From Pseudomonadota bacterium (GTDB taxonomy: Bacteria > Pseudomonadota > Alphaproteobacteria > Reyranellales > Reyranellaceae), in the NCBI GenBank assembly GCA_018240745.1, contig JAFEFF010000205.1:1-40655 (forward strand): a DNA stretch of 40,655 bases. Direction: 5' to 3'. A model generated the notes under the pieces. It made no database searches and was not told the DNA's origin. It was given only the letters and a program-made list of their open reading frames with translations. The position numbers and the translations under genes are program-made. This document shows positions 23,792-32,037 of the stretch, one piece after another; the first letter of the stretch is position 1, and each line of letters begins with the position of its first letter.

Positions 23792-24799
23792 ATGAAGGCA
23801 ATGATCTGCCGCCAGTGGGGCGGCCCCGAGGACCTGCGGCTCGAAGACGTGCCGCCGCCGGCGCTCGGCACCGGCCAGGTGCGTATCCGCATCAAGGCGG
23901 CGGGCGTGAGCTTCGCGACCACGCTGGTGATCGCCGGAAAGTACCAGCGCAAGCCGCCGCTGCCGTTCGCGCCGGGCACCGAGGCGACGGGCATCGTCAC
24001 CGAGGTCGGGCCCGGCTGCCGGCGGCTCAAGGCAGGCGACGAGGTCGTGGCCGTGCTCGACTGGGGCGGGCTCGCCGAAGAGACGGTGGCGCACGAGGTC
24101 AATGTCTTCGCCAAGCCGAAGAACGTGGGATTCGTCGAGGCGATCCAGCTCGCGATCTCCTATCCGACGTCCGGCGGCGCCCTGACCTGGCCGACCGTGC
24201 TCGACGTGCAGAAGGGCCAGACCCTGCTGGTCCACGCCGCGGCCGGCGGCGTCGGCATGGCGGCGGTCGAGATCGGCAAGATTCTCGGCGCCACGGTGAT
24301 CGCGACCGCGGGAGGCCAACGCAAGACCGCGTTCGCGAAGGCGCATGGCGCCGACCACGTGATCGATTATCGTGCCGCCGACTTCCGCGACGAGGTGCTG
24401 AAGCTCACCAGTGGCCGCGGCGTCGATCGCGTCTACGATCCGGTCGGCGGCGACGTGTTCACCCAGTCGCTGCGCTGCCTCGCGGTCGAGGGTCGCATCT
24501 GCCCGATCGGCTTCGCCGGCGGCACCATCCCGCAGATCCCGGCAAACATACTTCTCGTCAAATCGATCGCCGTGATGGGCTTCAACTACGGCTACTACGC
24601 CGGCTGGAGCCCGCACGACGCGCGCTTCGAGGAGGCCGACAAGACCTTCGCCCTGATGGAGCGCATCCGCGGCTGGTGCGAGGCCGGCCTCTGCCGCCCC
24701 CATGTCGACCGTACCTGGTGCCTCGAGGATGCCCCGAAGGCCATGGCGGCGCTGCTGGAACGCAGCGTCACCGGCCGCGTCGCCGTTAGGATGGAATGA
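23792..24799 (+). CDS. zinc-independent NAD(P)H:quinone oxidoreductase (MDR superfamily)
   Basis: A 335-residue medium-chain reductase of the quinone-oxidoreductase type (Qor/PIG3-like). The N-terminal GroES-like half has IKAAGVSFATTLVIAGKYQRKPPLPFAPGTEATG and lacks the zinc-ligand Cys/His set. The Rossmann half has VHAAAGGVGMAAVEIGK with the GGVG motif. The YDPVGGDVF segment and a GVRVAVRME-type end follow. It is probably NADPH-dependent, reducing quinones or enones. It lies 20 bases downstream of the P450 and overlaps the next small gene by ATGA, so all three should be one transcript. Confidence 0.9.
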   Translation: MKAMICRQWGGPEDLRLEDVPPPALGTGQVRIRIKAAGVSFATTLVIAGKYQRKPPLPFAPGTEATGIVTEVGPGCRRLKAGDEVVAVLDWGGLAEETVAHEVNVFAKPKNVGFVEAIQLAISYPTSGGALTWPTVLDVQKGQTLLVHAAAGGVGMAAVEIGKILGATVIATAGGQRKTAFAKAHGADHVIDYRAADFRDEVLKLTSGRGVDRVYDPVGGDVFTQSLRCLAVEGRICPIGFAGGTIPQIPANILLVKSIAVMGFNYGYYAGWSPHDARFEEADKTFALMERIRGWCEAGLCRPHVDRTWCLEDAPKAMAALLERSVTGRVAVRME

Positions 24800-25110
24800 T
24801 CCTCGACATCCTCGAACAGGCGATTCGCGACAGGCGCTGCCTCTCGGCGCTGCACAACGGCACGCGGCGAAGGTTCGCGCCACATGCGATCGGCTTCACC
24901 TCGAGGAACATCCCGGCGGCCTTCGTTTTCCAGTATGGCGGCGAGACCACCAGCACCCTGCCCTTCAAGGGCGAATGGCGCTGCCTGCACATCGAGGATC
25001 TGAGCCACGTCGTGGAGAACGGCGACCCATGGCGGACGCCGCCCAACTACAGCCTGTCGCGGCAGACCTGCCTGGAGAAGATCGCGCGGGCGGTGCCGGA
25101 AGAGACATAG
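24796..25110 (+). CDS. small WYL-like domain protein
   Basis: A 104-residue protein coupled by ATGA to the quinone oxidoreductase. RFAPHAIGFTSRNIPAAFVFQYGGET followed by WRCLHIEDLSHV resembles the core strands of WYL domains (pattern: HALGY, then an FQ strand, then a final W...F/I-D/S). WYL domains sense ligands, but normally sit behind a DNA-binding domain, which is missing here. It may bind the pathway ligand or be a stand-alone sensor. Function not known. Confidence 0.65.
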   Translation: MILDILEQAIRDRRCLSALHNGTRRRFAPHAIGFTSRNIPAAFVFQYGGETTSTLPFKGEWRCLHIEDLSHVVENGDPWRTPPNYSLSRQTCLEKIARAVPEET

Positions 25111-25160
25111 ACGGTGGCAAAGACACTGGCGAGGATCGCTTGCCTGGTCACGGTACTCGT

Positions 25161-25526
25161 CTACTTGCGGGTGAGCTTGCCTTCGAACTTGCAATAACCA
25201 TCGAGCAGGATGCGGCCGTCCTTGTCGGCGAGCGTGCCGCTCACGTCCATGGTGTTGCCCTCGCCGACATCGGCCCTGGTCCTGAACGCGCCCTTGTCGT
25301 CGAGCGTCGCGGTGAATGTCCGCTCCGGCCGGCCCTGCTGCTTGAACGAGCCCTTCACCGACTTGCCGTCGACGGCGAGGTCGATCGTGATCTGGTAGGT
25401 CGCGCACTTCGACGTGCCGGCGACGCCGGTGCCCATGCCGGTCAGGGTGTACATCGCCGAATCGGCCCACGCCGGACCGGCACCGAGAACTGCCAGTCCG
25501 ATCGCCGCCAGAATGTATCTCCTCAT
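25161..25526 (-). CDS. secreted protein of unknown function
   Basis: A 121-residue protein with a Sec signal peptide (MRRYILAAIGLAVLGAGPAWA, cleavage after AWA). The mature part looks beta-rich: alternating short hydrophobic and charged strands with two Cys (SKCATYQ and GYCKFEG) that could form a disulfide. No family recognised. It starts just after a GGAG that overlaps its own start region. The alpha/beta hydrolase lies 13 bases upstream on the same strand, suggesting a shared transcript. Confidence 0.68.
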   Translation of the reverse strand: MRRYILAAIGLAVLGAGPAWADSAMYTLTGMGTGVAGTSKCATYQITIDLAVDGKSVKGSFKQQGRPERTFTATLDDKGAFRTRADVGEGNTMDVSGTLADKDGRILLDGYCKFEGKLTRK

Positions 25527-25539
25527 CTCCTGGCCCCGC

Positions 25540-26313
25540 TCAGAAGAAATCCTGGATCGCCTTCAGCACGGCCGCCGGCTTCTCCTGTCCGACCGCGTGG
25601 CCCGCCTTGGCGATCTTGACCAGCTTCGATTTTGAAACAGCCTTCTTGAAGGCGTCACCATAGACCGGCGGGATCAGCACGTCTTCCCGGCCCCAGACGA
25701 TCAGGGTCTTCGCCGTGATGCGATAGAGCCGGCCTGCCAGCCCGCGGTCGGGAATGGGGAACAGCAGTTTGCCGGCCATGCCGAGGCGCCGCGCATTCAT
25801 GACCAGGAACTGTTTCAGGAATTCGATGTCGGCCATGTCGCCGCCGCCCGCGGTCAGCAGTTTCTTGCCGGCCTCGGCGTCGTGGAACAGCAGCGCCGGC
25901 AGCTCATAGGGCAGCTTGGCGAAGATGTCGACGATCGGATGCGCGTCGAGCCACAGGCCGGCCGGCGCCAGCAGGCAGAGCTTCTCGATCTCGGTGTGCG
26001 CGATCGCCGCCATCTCGGCGGCGATCATGCCGCCCATCGAATGACCGACCACGATCGGCTTCCTGAGCTTCAGCTTCTCCATCACGTCGAGCGCATGCAG
26101 CGTGACGTCGAGCATGTCGCGCAGCCCATCCTCGCCCTCCGAACGGCCATAGCCCGGCAGCAGCGGCGCGGAGACTCGATACTTCGTGGCGAGCGCCGCC
26201 AGCAGCGGATCGTTCGGCATGTGGCCGCCGGCGCCATGGAGGAACAACAGATCGCGGCCTTTACCGGCCTGCACCACCTCGATACGGGTAGGTGGATTCT
26301 TCAGAGTCAGCAT
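25540..26313 (-). CDS. alpha/beta-hydrolase
   Basis: A 257-residue hydrolase of the Est/MhpC type. Oxyanion motif LFLHGAGGH, nucleophile S92 in GHSMGG, acidic residue in VWGREDVLIP, and His in KAGHAVGQE form a complete catalytic triad. A lid-like insert lies between about 130 and 175. The substrate could be an ester, lactone or C-C product; it is not readable. The start at 26313 is preferred. A longer frame to 26409 runs through a palindromic repeat and adds a non-family leader. Confidence 0.9.
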   Translation of the reverse strand: MLTLKNPPTRIEVVQAGKGRDLLFLHGAGGHMPNDPLLAALATKYRVSAPLLPGYGRSEGEDGLRDMLDVTLHALDVMEKLKLRKPIVVGHSMGGMIAAEMAAIAHTEIEKLCLLAPAGLWLDAHPIVDIFAKLPYELPALLFHDAEAGKKLLTAGGGDMADIEFLKQFLVMNARRLGMAGKLLFPIPDRGLAGRLYRITAKTLIVWGREDVLIPPVYGDAFKKAVSKSKLVKIAKAGHAVGQEKPAAVLKAIQDFF

Positions 26314-26316
26314 CGT

Positions 26317-26383
26317 GTCATCCCGAGCGCAGCGAGGGATCCTTCGGTTACGGACAAGACCCCTCGCAAAAGCTCGGGGTGAC
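26317..26383. repeat. palindromic intergenic repeat (GTCATCCCGAGC type)
   Basis: Arms 26317-26328 (GTCATCCCGAGC) and 26372-26383 (GCTCGGGGTGAC) are complementary at 11 of 12 positions, with 43 bases between. The left end continues GCAGCGAGGGATCC, the wording of a widespread GAGCGCAGCGAGGGATC intergenic repeat. It fills the 82-base gap between the LLM oxidoreductase stop and the hydrolase start. Confidence 0.75.
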
Positions 26384-26395
26384 GGCCACGGGCCG

Positions 26396-27628
26396 TCATT
26401 CGGCCGCAATCCTCGTCGGCACCGGCTCGTGCATCGGATGGCACCAGAAGCGGTCGTCGTGGTTCTTCCAGTCGGGCCACAGGTTGCGCAGGTGCGGCAT
26501 CACCTTTTCGGCGAACAGCTTGGTCGAATGGCGCACCTTGTCGTCCGGCATGTTGCCGATATGCAGCAGGCAGAAGACATTGCCGGCGCGCAGCGTCTTG
26601 ATCAGCTCCTCCATCTGCTGGCGCACCGTCTCGGGCGAGCCGGCGACGATATAGCGGCCCTCGGTCAGATCCTTCCAGCTCATGTTGGGATAGTCGCGGC
26701 CCGAGCCCGGTGCGAACTGCGACAGCGCCCCGGTCTGGATGGTCTTGATGGTGCGATAGCCCGGCGCGTCGGCGAAGCCCGGATAGACGTGCAGGCAGCG
26801 ATTGTAGAAGTAGCTGACGTGCGGTGCGTACAGCCGCTCGGCCTCGGCATCGGTGTCGGCGACGCAGATCACCTGGGCGAAGCCGGCCCGGTAGGGCGAT
26901 TCGTCGGCCTTCCGCTCGGCCACCCGCTTCCAGTAGCCTTCCATCAGGAGCTTGGCGCGCAGGTAACCGGAATAGCTGAGATACGAGTACGAGTAGGTGT
27001 TATCGAGGCAGAAGTCGTAGGTCTCGACCGAGCCGCCGCCCGGGATGAAGACCGGCGGCGGGTTCTGGATCGGCTTGGGCCAGCAATTGACGTAGCGCAG
27101 CTTGGTGTAGCGGCCGTTGAAGGCGAACGGCTCGTCGGCCGCCCACGCCTTGCGGATCAGCTCGTGCGCCTCGGCGTACCTCTCGCGGGTGAGCGCCGGC
27201 ACGGTGCCGTAGGCGTAGTTGGTGTCCATCGACGTGCCGACCGGGAAGCCCGCGATCAGGCGCCCGCCCGACAGCACGTCGAGCATCGCCATTTCCTCCG
27301 CCACGCGCAGCGGCGGATTGTAGAGCGCGATCGAGTTGCCCAGCACGACCAGCGCCGCCTTCGACGTCCGCCGCGTGAGCGTCGCCGCCATGATGTTGGG
27401 CGACGGCATCAGTCCGTAGGCGTTGGCGTGGTGCTCGTTCACACCGATCCCGTCGAAGCCTACCTTCTCGGCGTATTCGAGCTGATCGAGATACTGGTGG
27501 TAGGCGATGTGGCCCAACTCCGGCTGGTACATCTTGTTGGGCAGGTCGACCCAGACCGAACGATGCTTCTGCCGGAAATCGTCCGGCATGTGCGGCCAGG
27601 GCATCAGGTGGAACCAGGTGAATTTCAT
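26396..27628 (-). CDS. LLM-class flavin-dependent oxidoreductase
   Basis: A 410-residue luciferase-like monooxygenase, longer than the two upstream members because of extended N- and C-terminal segments. Motifs include IGVNEHHANAYGLMPSPN (the EHH block), ALVVLGNSIALYNPPLRVAEE, GRLIAGFPVGTSMDTNYAYG and YIVAGSPETVRQQMEEL. It resembles flavin-type monooxygenases that act on alkanes, terpenes or aromatic amines; cofactor FMN with a separate reductase is likely. The substrate is unknown. GGGAGA precedes the ATG at 27628. It sits in a minus-strand row with the hydrolase and crotonase. Confidence 0.88.
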   Translation of the reverse strand: MKFTWFHLMPWPHMPDDFRQKHRSVWVDLPNKMYQPELGHIAYHQYLDQLEYAEKVGFDGIGVNEHHANAYGLMPSPNIMAATLTRRTSKAALVVLGNSIALYNPPLRVAEEMAMLDVLSGGRLIAGFPVGTSMDTNYAYGTVPALTRERYAEAHELIRKAWAADEPFAFNGRYTKLRYVNCWPKPIQNPPPVFIPGGGSVETYDFCLDNTYSYSYLSYSGYLRAKLLMEGYWKRVAERKADESPYRAGFAQVICVADTDAEAERLYAPHVSYFYNRCLHVYPGFADAPGYRTIKTIQTGALSQFAPGSGRDYPNMSWKDLTEGRYIVAGSPETVRQQMEELIKTLRAGNVFCLLHIGNMPDDKVRHSTKLFAEKVMPHLRNLWPDWKNHDDRFWCHPMHEPVPTRIAAE

Positions 27629-27662
27629 CCGTCCGGTCTCCCTTCTTCCTTCGCGTTGCCGT

Positions 27663-27841
27663 CCCCCTCCCCAACCCTCCCCCTGCGGGCGGAGGGAGAA
27701 AGAGAGAGCGCCTTCCTCTTCTCTTGTCCTCCCCCTGCGGCGAGGAAGACAGAGAGGACGCCTTCCTCCTCTTGCCCCCCTGTAAGGGGAGGGAGCCTTC
27801 CTCCTCTTACCCTCCCCCGCAGGGGGAGGGCTGGGAGGGGG
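27663..27841. repeat. palindromic and tandem C-rich element
   Basis: Outer arms 27663-27689 and 27816-27841 are complementary over about 26 bases with a few mismatches. Between them are three imperfect direct units built on CCTTCCTC-n-TCTT (27711, 27761, 27797). The interior also holds short CCCCCTGCGG-type stems. The region between the crotonase and LLM genes holds no other feature; a long low-complexity stem could form in either RNA. Confidence 0.75.
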
Positions 27842-27854
27842 CTGCAGCAAGGCT

Positions 27855-28418
27855 CTATCGTCCCCTGAACTTCGGTTCGCGCTTTTCGAGGAAGGCCCTG
27901 ATGCCCTCCTTCATGTCCTCGGTCTGCATCAGCGTGCCGCTCGATTCGGGCAGCACGCCGCGCCTGGCATAGGACGCCGCCAACTTGGCCGACTGCGCCA
28001 TGATCCGGATGTCTGCGCCCAGCGCCAGATCGAGACCGTAGCCCGCCGCCGAGCCGTTGAGCGCGGCGATCACCGGCTTGTCGAGCGCGTGCAGGACCGG
28101 CGGCGGCGTGTTGCGCAGATCGATGTTGGTCGGCGTGGCGCCCGAGCCGACCGAGAGGTTGTCGGTTCCCTTGCTCTGGGCCTCGAGGTTCAGGCCGGCA
28201 CAGAAGGCGCGCCCGGTGCCGGTGAGGATGATCACCCGCACCCCGCGATCCTCGCTCGCCTTGACCAGCGCGTCCGTGAGCTGGCGCAGCATCGGGCCGG
28301 AGATCGTGTTCATGCGCTGCGGCGCGTTCAGCGTCACCGTCGCGACCGGCCCCTCGACGCCGTAGAGCAGCTCCTCCGGCATGACCTGCGATGCAGGCTG
28401 AGCCGCAAATTGGCTCAT
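27855..28418 (-). pseudogene. crotonase with an internal in-frame deletion
   Basis: A 187-residue reading against about 260 for the family. It begins normally (VTLNAPQRMNTIS, RAFCAGLNLEAQS, ALNGSAAGYGLDLALGADIRIM and ASYARRGVLPESSGT), then jumps at residues 162-163 (about base 27932) to LMQTEDMKEGIRAFLEKREPKF. That tail is the extreme C-terminus of a normal crotonase. About 70 residues holding the second active-site region and the C-terminal helices are missing, without a frame change. The oxyanion residues remain. It may be a non-functional remnant or a compact new form. TTTCCTCC-complement (GGAGG) upstream supports the start at 28418. Confidence 0.75.
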
Positions 28419-28472
28419 GTTTCCTCCCTCCCGGGTTTGCCGGTATGGTGGCGCAGGAGAACAAAGTACGCC

Positions 28473-29522
28473 ATGCAAAATCGGTTCATCGATCTCTACA
28501 GCGACACCAAGACCAAGCCGTCGCCCGGCATGCGGAAGGCCATGGCCGAGGCTGAGGTCGGCGACGAGCAGAAGTACGAGGATCCCACCGTCAACCGCCT
28601 GCGCGACCGGATCTGCGAGATCCTGGGCAAGGAGGACGCCGTCTTCATGCCGAGCGGCACGATGTGCAACCAGGCCGCGATCCGCGTCCATTGCCGGCTG
28701 GGCGACGAGGTGATCGCCGACCGGACCGCCCACATCATCAATGCCGAGACCGGCGGCACGGCTGCCAATTCGGGAGTCATGATCCGCATGCTCGACGGCC
28801 CCAACGGCGTGTTCACCGCCGAGCAAGTGAAGGCCGCGCTGCGCGATCCCAACAGCCGCAATGCGCCGCGCTCGCGCCTGGTCTCGGTCGAGAACACCTC
28901 GAACGGCGGCTTCGGCACGGTGTGGCCGCTGGCAACGCTGCAGGGCGTCTCCAGGGTCGCGCACGATGCCGGTTTGGCGGTCCATATGGACGGCGCGCGG
29001 CTCTGCAACGCGTCGGTGAAGTCCGGCACCAAAGCCAGGGACTACGCCGCCTGCGTCGATTCGCTGTGGCTCGACTACACCAAAGGCCTCGGCGCCCCAG
29101 TCGGCGCGTCTCTGGCGGGTTCCAGGGACTTCATCAAGGAAGCCTGGCGCCAAAAGCAGATGCTGGGCGGCTCGATGCGTCAGTCCGGCGTGATCGCCGC
29201 GGCGGCGCTTTATGCACTGGAGCACAACTGGAACCGCCTCGCCGAGGATCATGACAACGCCCACCACCTCGCCGCCGGCATCGCCAACATCAAGGGCCTC
29301 GAATGCGAGGTCGCCAGGATGCAGACCAACCTCGTGTTCTTCGAGGTAAAGAAGCCCGGCATGACGGGGGCGCAGTTCGTCGCCGCCTGCAACGAGCGCG
29401 GCGTCGGCATGGGCACCAGCGCCGGCAGCACCACCCGCATCCGCGCCGTGACCCACCTCGACGTCAACCGCGCCGACATCGACGCGGCGCTCAAGGTGAT
29501 CAACGATGTGATGGCGGCTTAG
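28473..29522 (+). CDS. low-specificity L-threonine aldolase
   Basis: A 349-residue PLP enzyme that cleaves L-threonine or beta-hydroxy amino acids to glycine and an aldehyde. It shows FIDLYSDTKTKPSPGMRKAM at the N-terminus, the YEDPTVNRLRDRICEILGKE block, MPSGTMCNQAAI, the AVHMDGARL strand with the PLP-pyridine Asp, and the PLP lysine K204 in DYTKGLGAPVGA. Length and order match the beta-eliminating lyase family. AGGAG is 13 bases before the ATG, slightly far. It is divergent from the deleted crotonase, with 54 bases between. Confidence 0.93.
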   Translation: MQNRFIDLYSDTKTKPSPGMRKAMAEAEVGDEQKYEDPTVNRLRDRICEILGKEDAVFMPSGTMCNQAAIRVHCRLGDEVIADRTAHIINAETGGTAANSGVMIRMLDGPNGVFTAEQVKAALRDPNSRNAPRSRLVSVENTSNGGFGTVWPLATLQGVSRVAHDAGLAVHMDGARLCNASVKSGTKARDYAACVDSLWLDYTKGLGAPVGASLAGSRDFIKEAWRQKQMLGGSMRQSGVIAAAALYALEHNWNRLAEDHDNAHHLAAGIANIKGLECEVARMQTNLVFFEVKKPGMTGAQFVAACNERGVGMGTSAGSTTRIRAVTHLDVNRADIDAALKVINDVMAA

Positions 29523-29568
29523 TCTTCCTCCTCTCCCCCTTGGGGGCACGGCTATCACATATGGCCTG

Positions 29569-29651
29569 CCCGTCGTCTCGACCAAGGCCCGAAGGGCCGC
29601 GCGGAGCCTGCCCCGAGGGCATCCGAGGGGCGCCCCGGTCGAGACGACGGG
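29569..29651. repeat. perfect 15-bp inverted repeat with nested hairpins
   Basis: CCCGTCGTCTCGACC (29569-29583) and GGTCGAGACGACGGG (29637-29651) are exact reverse complements. The 53-base interior contains a GGCCC-GAA-GGGCC stem and a second GC stem. It occupies most of the 181-base gap between threonine aldolase and the molybdenum hydroxylase gene and is a likely palindromic intergenic repeat or bidirectional transcript-protecting stem. Confidence 0.8.
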
Positions 29652-29703
29652 AAATGGCAGATGAAGACAGCCCTACCCCTGTGGGGAAACAGGGAAAAGA
29701 ACG

Positions 29704-31992
29704 ATGAACACACCCGTTAAGATCGGCCAGCCGCTGACGCGGCGCGAGGACCAGCGTTTCCTCACCGGCCGCGGCCGCTACACCGAGAATACCGCGCCGC
29801 GCGAGGCGCTCGCGGTGCTGTTCGTGCGCTCCCCGCACGCGCATGCGCGCATCGTCGGCATCGACAAGGTCGAGGCGCTGGCCGCCCCGGGTGTCGTGGC
29901 GATCTACACCGCGGAGGACACTGCGGCCGACAAGCTCGGCCACCTGCCCTGCATCAGCGAGATCAAGGACGCTGCCGGCAATCGCCATATCGAGCCGCCG
30001 CACCTGCCGATGCCGGTCGGCAAGGTGCGCCATGTCGGTGACATCGCCGCGATGGTCATCGCGGAATCGCTCGATCAGGCACGCGACGCGGCCGAGCTGC
30101 TGGCGATCGACTACGAGCCCCTGCCCGCCGTCGTCACGGTGGCGCAGGCGCTCGCGCCGGGTGCGCCGCTGGTCCATGACGAGGCGCCGGGCAATCTGAT
30201 GTGCCGCTGGCCGCGCGGCGATGCCGCCGCGACCGACGCCGCCTTTGCCAAGGCAACGCACGTGTCGCGGCTGTCGATCCGCTCGCCGCGCCAGGTCGTG
30301 CACTACATGGAGACGCGCGCGGCCTGGTCGGCCTACGACGCGGCGGAGGATCTCGTCACCGTCACCTTCGGCTCGCAAGGCGTACAGATCCCGCACCGGC
30401 TGTTGTGCGAGCGCGTACTCGACCTCGCCAGGGACAAGCTGCGGCTGATCACGCAGGACGTCGGCGGCGGCTTCGGGCCGAAGTATCCCATTTCCGCCGA
30501 GTCGGCTCTCATTGCGTGGGCGACCCGCAAGCTGAAGCGCGGCCTGCGCTGGAGCGCCGATCGCGCCGAGCACGCGCTGTCGGACAGCCATTCGCGCGAC
30601 CTCGTCGCCACGGCCGAGCTGGCGCTCGATGCCGACGGCAGATTCCTCGGGGTGCGGGTGAAGGCCGAGGCCAATTTCGGCGCCTATCTTTCGATGTTCG
30701 CGCCGTCGATCCCGACGACCGGGCTCGCCAAGGTGATGTCGGGCCTCTACCGCATCCCGGCGATGCACATCCTGTTCGACTGCGCCTTCACCAACACCGT
30801 GCCGGTCGACGCGATCCGGGGCGCCGGCAAGCCCGAGGCGCTGTTCCTGCTCGAGCGGCTGATCGACATTGCCGCGCACGAGACCGGCCGCACGCCGGCC
30901 GACCTGCGACGCCTCAACCTGCTGCGGCCCGACGAAATGCCCTACAGGGCGGCCACCGGCTACACCTACGACGCGGCCGACTGTCCGGCGCTGTTCGAGA
31001 AGTCCCTGGCGACTGCCGATCAGGCAGGCTTCGCCGCCCGCCGCGCCGCGAGCGCGGCCCGGGGCAAGCTGCGCGGCCTGGGCTTCGCCTGCCACCTGCA
31101 CGGCACCGGCGGCATCGCCGACGAGCATGCCGTCATCCAGGTCACGCCGCAGCGGCTGATCGCCCACGCCGGCACGCAGAGCCAGGGCCAGGGGCACGAG
31201 ACGACGTTCGCGCAGGTGATCGCCGGGACCCTGGGCGTGCCGGTCGAGCGCATCGAGGTGCGCCAGGGCGACACCCGCACCATCCCGCACGGCGGCGGTA
31301 CCGGCGGCTCGTCCTCGACCATCATCAGCGGCACGACCCTGAAGCGCGCCGCTGACGTGGTGATCCGGCGCGGCCGCGATCTCGCCGCCGAGCGGCTCGA
31401 GACGGCGCCGGCCGATATCGCCTACCGCGACGGCCAGTTCGAGGTCGTGGGCACCGACCGCCGGGTCGGCTTGTTCGAGCTCGCCGCGTGGAAGCCGTTC
31501 GAGGGCGACGCCGAGTTCGCCGACAAGATCGAGACCTTCCCGACCGCGGTGATGGTCTGCGAGGTCGAGATCGATTCCGACACCGGCGCGATCGGGCTCG
31601 ACCGCGTGACCGAGGTCGTCGATTGCGGCGTGGTGGTCAATCCGCGGCTGCTGGCCGGCCAGCTCCACGGCGGAATCGCCCATGGCGTCGGCAACGCGCT
31701 GATGGAGGAAGCCAGGTACGACGAGGAGACGGGACAGCTCCTCAGCGCCACCCTGATGGACTACGCCCTGCCGCGCGCCGACGATCTGCCGTCGCTCGAG
31801 ACGGCCACCATCGCCACGCCGTCGCCCAACAACTTCATGGGCGTGAAGGGCGTCGGCGAGCTGCCGACCAACGGTGCACCCGCGGCCGTCGCCAATGCGG
31901 TGATGGACGCGCTGCGCCCGTTCGGCATACGTCACCTCGACATGCCGCTGACGCCGGAGAAGATCTGGCAAGCGCTGGCGGGCAGCCGGTAG
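29704..31992 (+). CDS. xanthine-dehydrogenase-family molybdenum subunit (CoxL-like, form II)
   Basis: A 762-residue molybdopterin-binding large subunit. The N-terminal GQPLTRREDQRFLTGRGRYTEN is the CoxL/QorL opening; Mo-cofactor contacts include QDVGGGFGPKYP and TQSQGQGHETTFAQV, the GGGTGGSSSTIISG block, and catalytic E719 in KGVGELP. At the substrate-loop site it reads DAIRGAGKPEA rather than the AYRCSFR of true CO dehydrogenases, so it is a form II hydroxylase for an N-heterocycle, aldehyde or aromatic acid. The usual medium (FAD) and small (2Fe-2S) subunits are not adjacent. Either they lie elsewhere or this subunit uses another electron route. The next gene, 45 bases downstream, is unrelated PlsY. 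Confidence 0.9.
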   Translation: MNTPVKIGQPLTRREDQRFLTGRGRYTENTAPREALAVLFVRSPHAHARIVGIDKVEALAAPGVVAIYTAEDTAADKLGHLPCISEIKDAAGNRHIEPPHLPMPVGKVRHVGDIAAMVIAESLDQARDAAELLAIDYEPLPAVVTVAQALAPGAPLVHDEAPGNLMCRWPRGDAAATDAAFAKATHVSRLSIRSPRQVVHYMETRAAWSAYDAAEDLVTVTFGSQGVQIPHRLLCERVLDLARDKLRLITQDVGGGFGPKYPISAESALIAWATRKLKRGLRWSADRAEHALSDSHSRDLVATAELALDADGRFLGVRVKAEANFGAYLSMFAPSIPTTGLAKVMSGLYRIPAMHILFDCAFTNTVPVDAIRGAGKPEALFLLERLIDIAAHETGRTPADLRRLNLLRPDEMPYRAATGYTYDAADCPALFEKSLATADQAGFAARRAASAARGKLRGLGFACHLHGTGGIADEHAVIQVTPQRLIAHAGTQSQGQGHETTFAQVIAGTLGVPVERIEVRQGDTRTIPHGGGTGGSSSTIISGTTLKRAADVVIRRGRDLAAERLETAPADIAYRDGQFEVVGTDRRVGLFELAAWKPFEGDAEFADKIETFPTAVMVCEVEIDSDTGAIGLDRVTEVVDCGVVVNPRLLAGQLHGGIAHGVGNALMEEARYDEETGQLLSATLMDYALPRADDLPSLETATIATPSPNNFMGVKGVGELPTNGAPAAVANAVMDALRPFGIRHLDMPLTPEKIWQALAGSR

Positions 31993-32037
31993 GCGGATCC
32001 TGGGAGTCTCGCGCCGCGAGAGCGAGGGAGAAGATCG

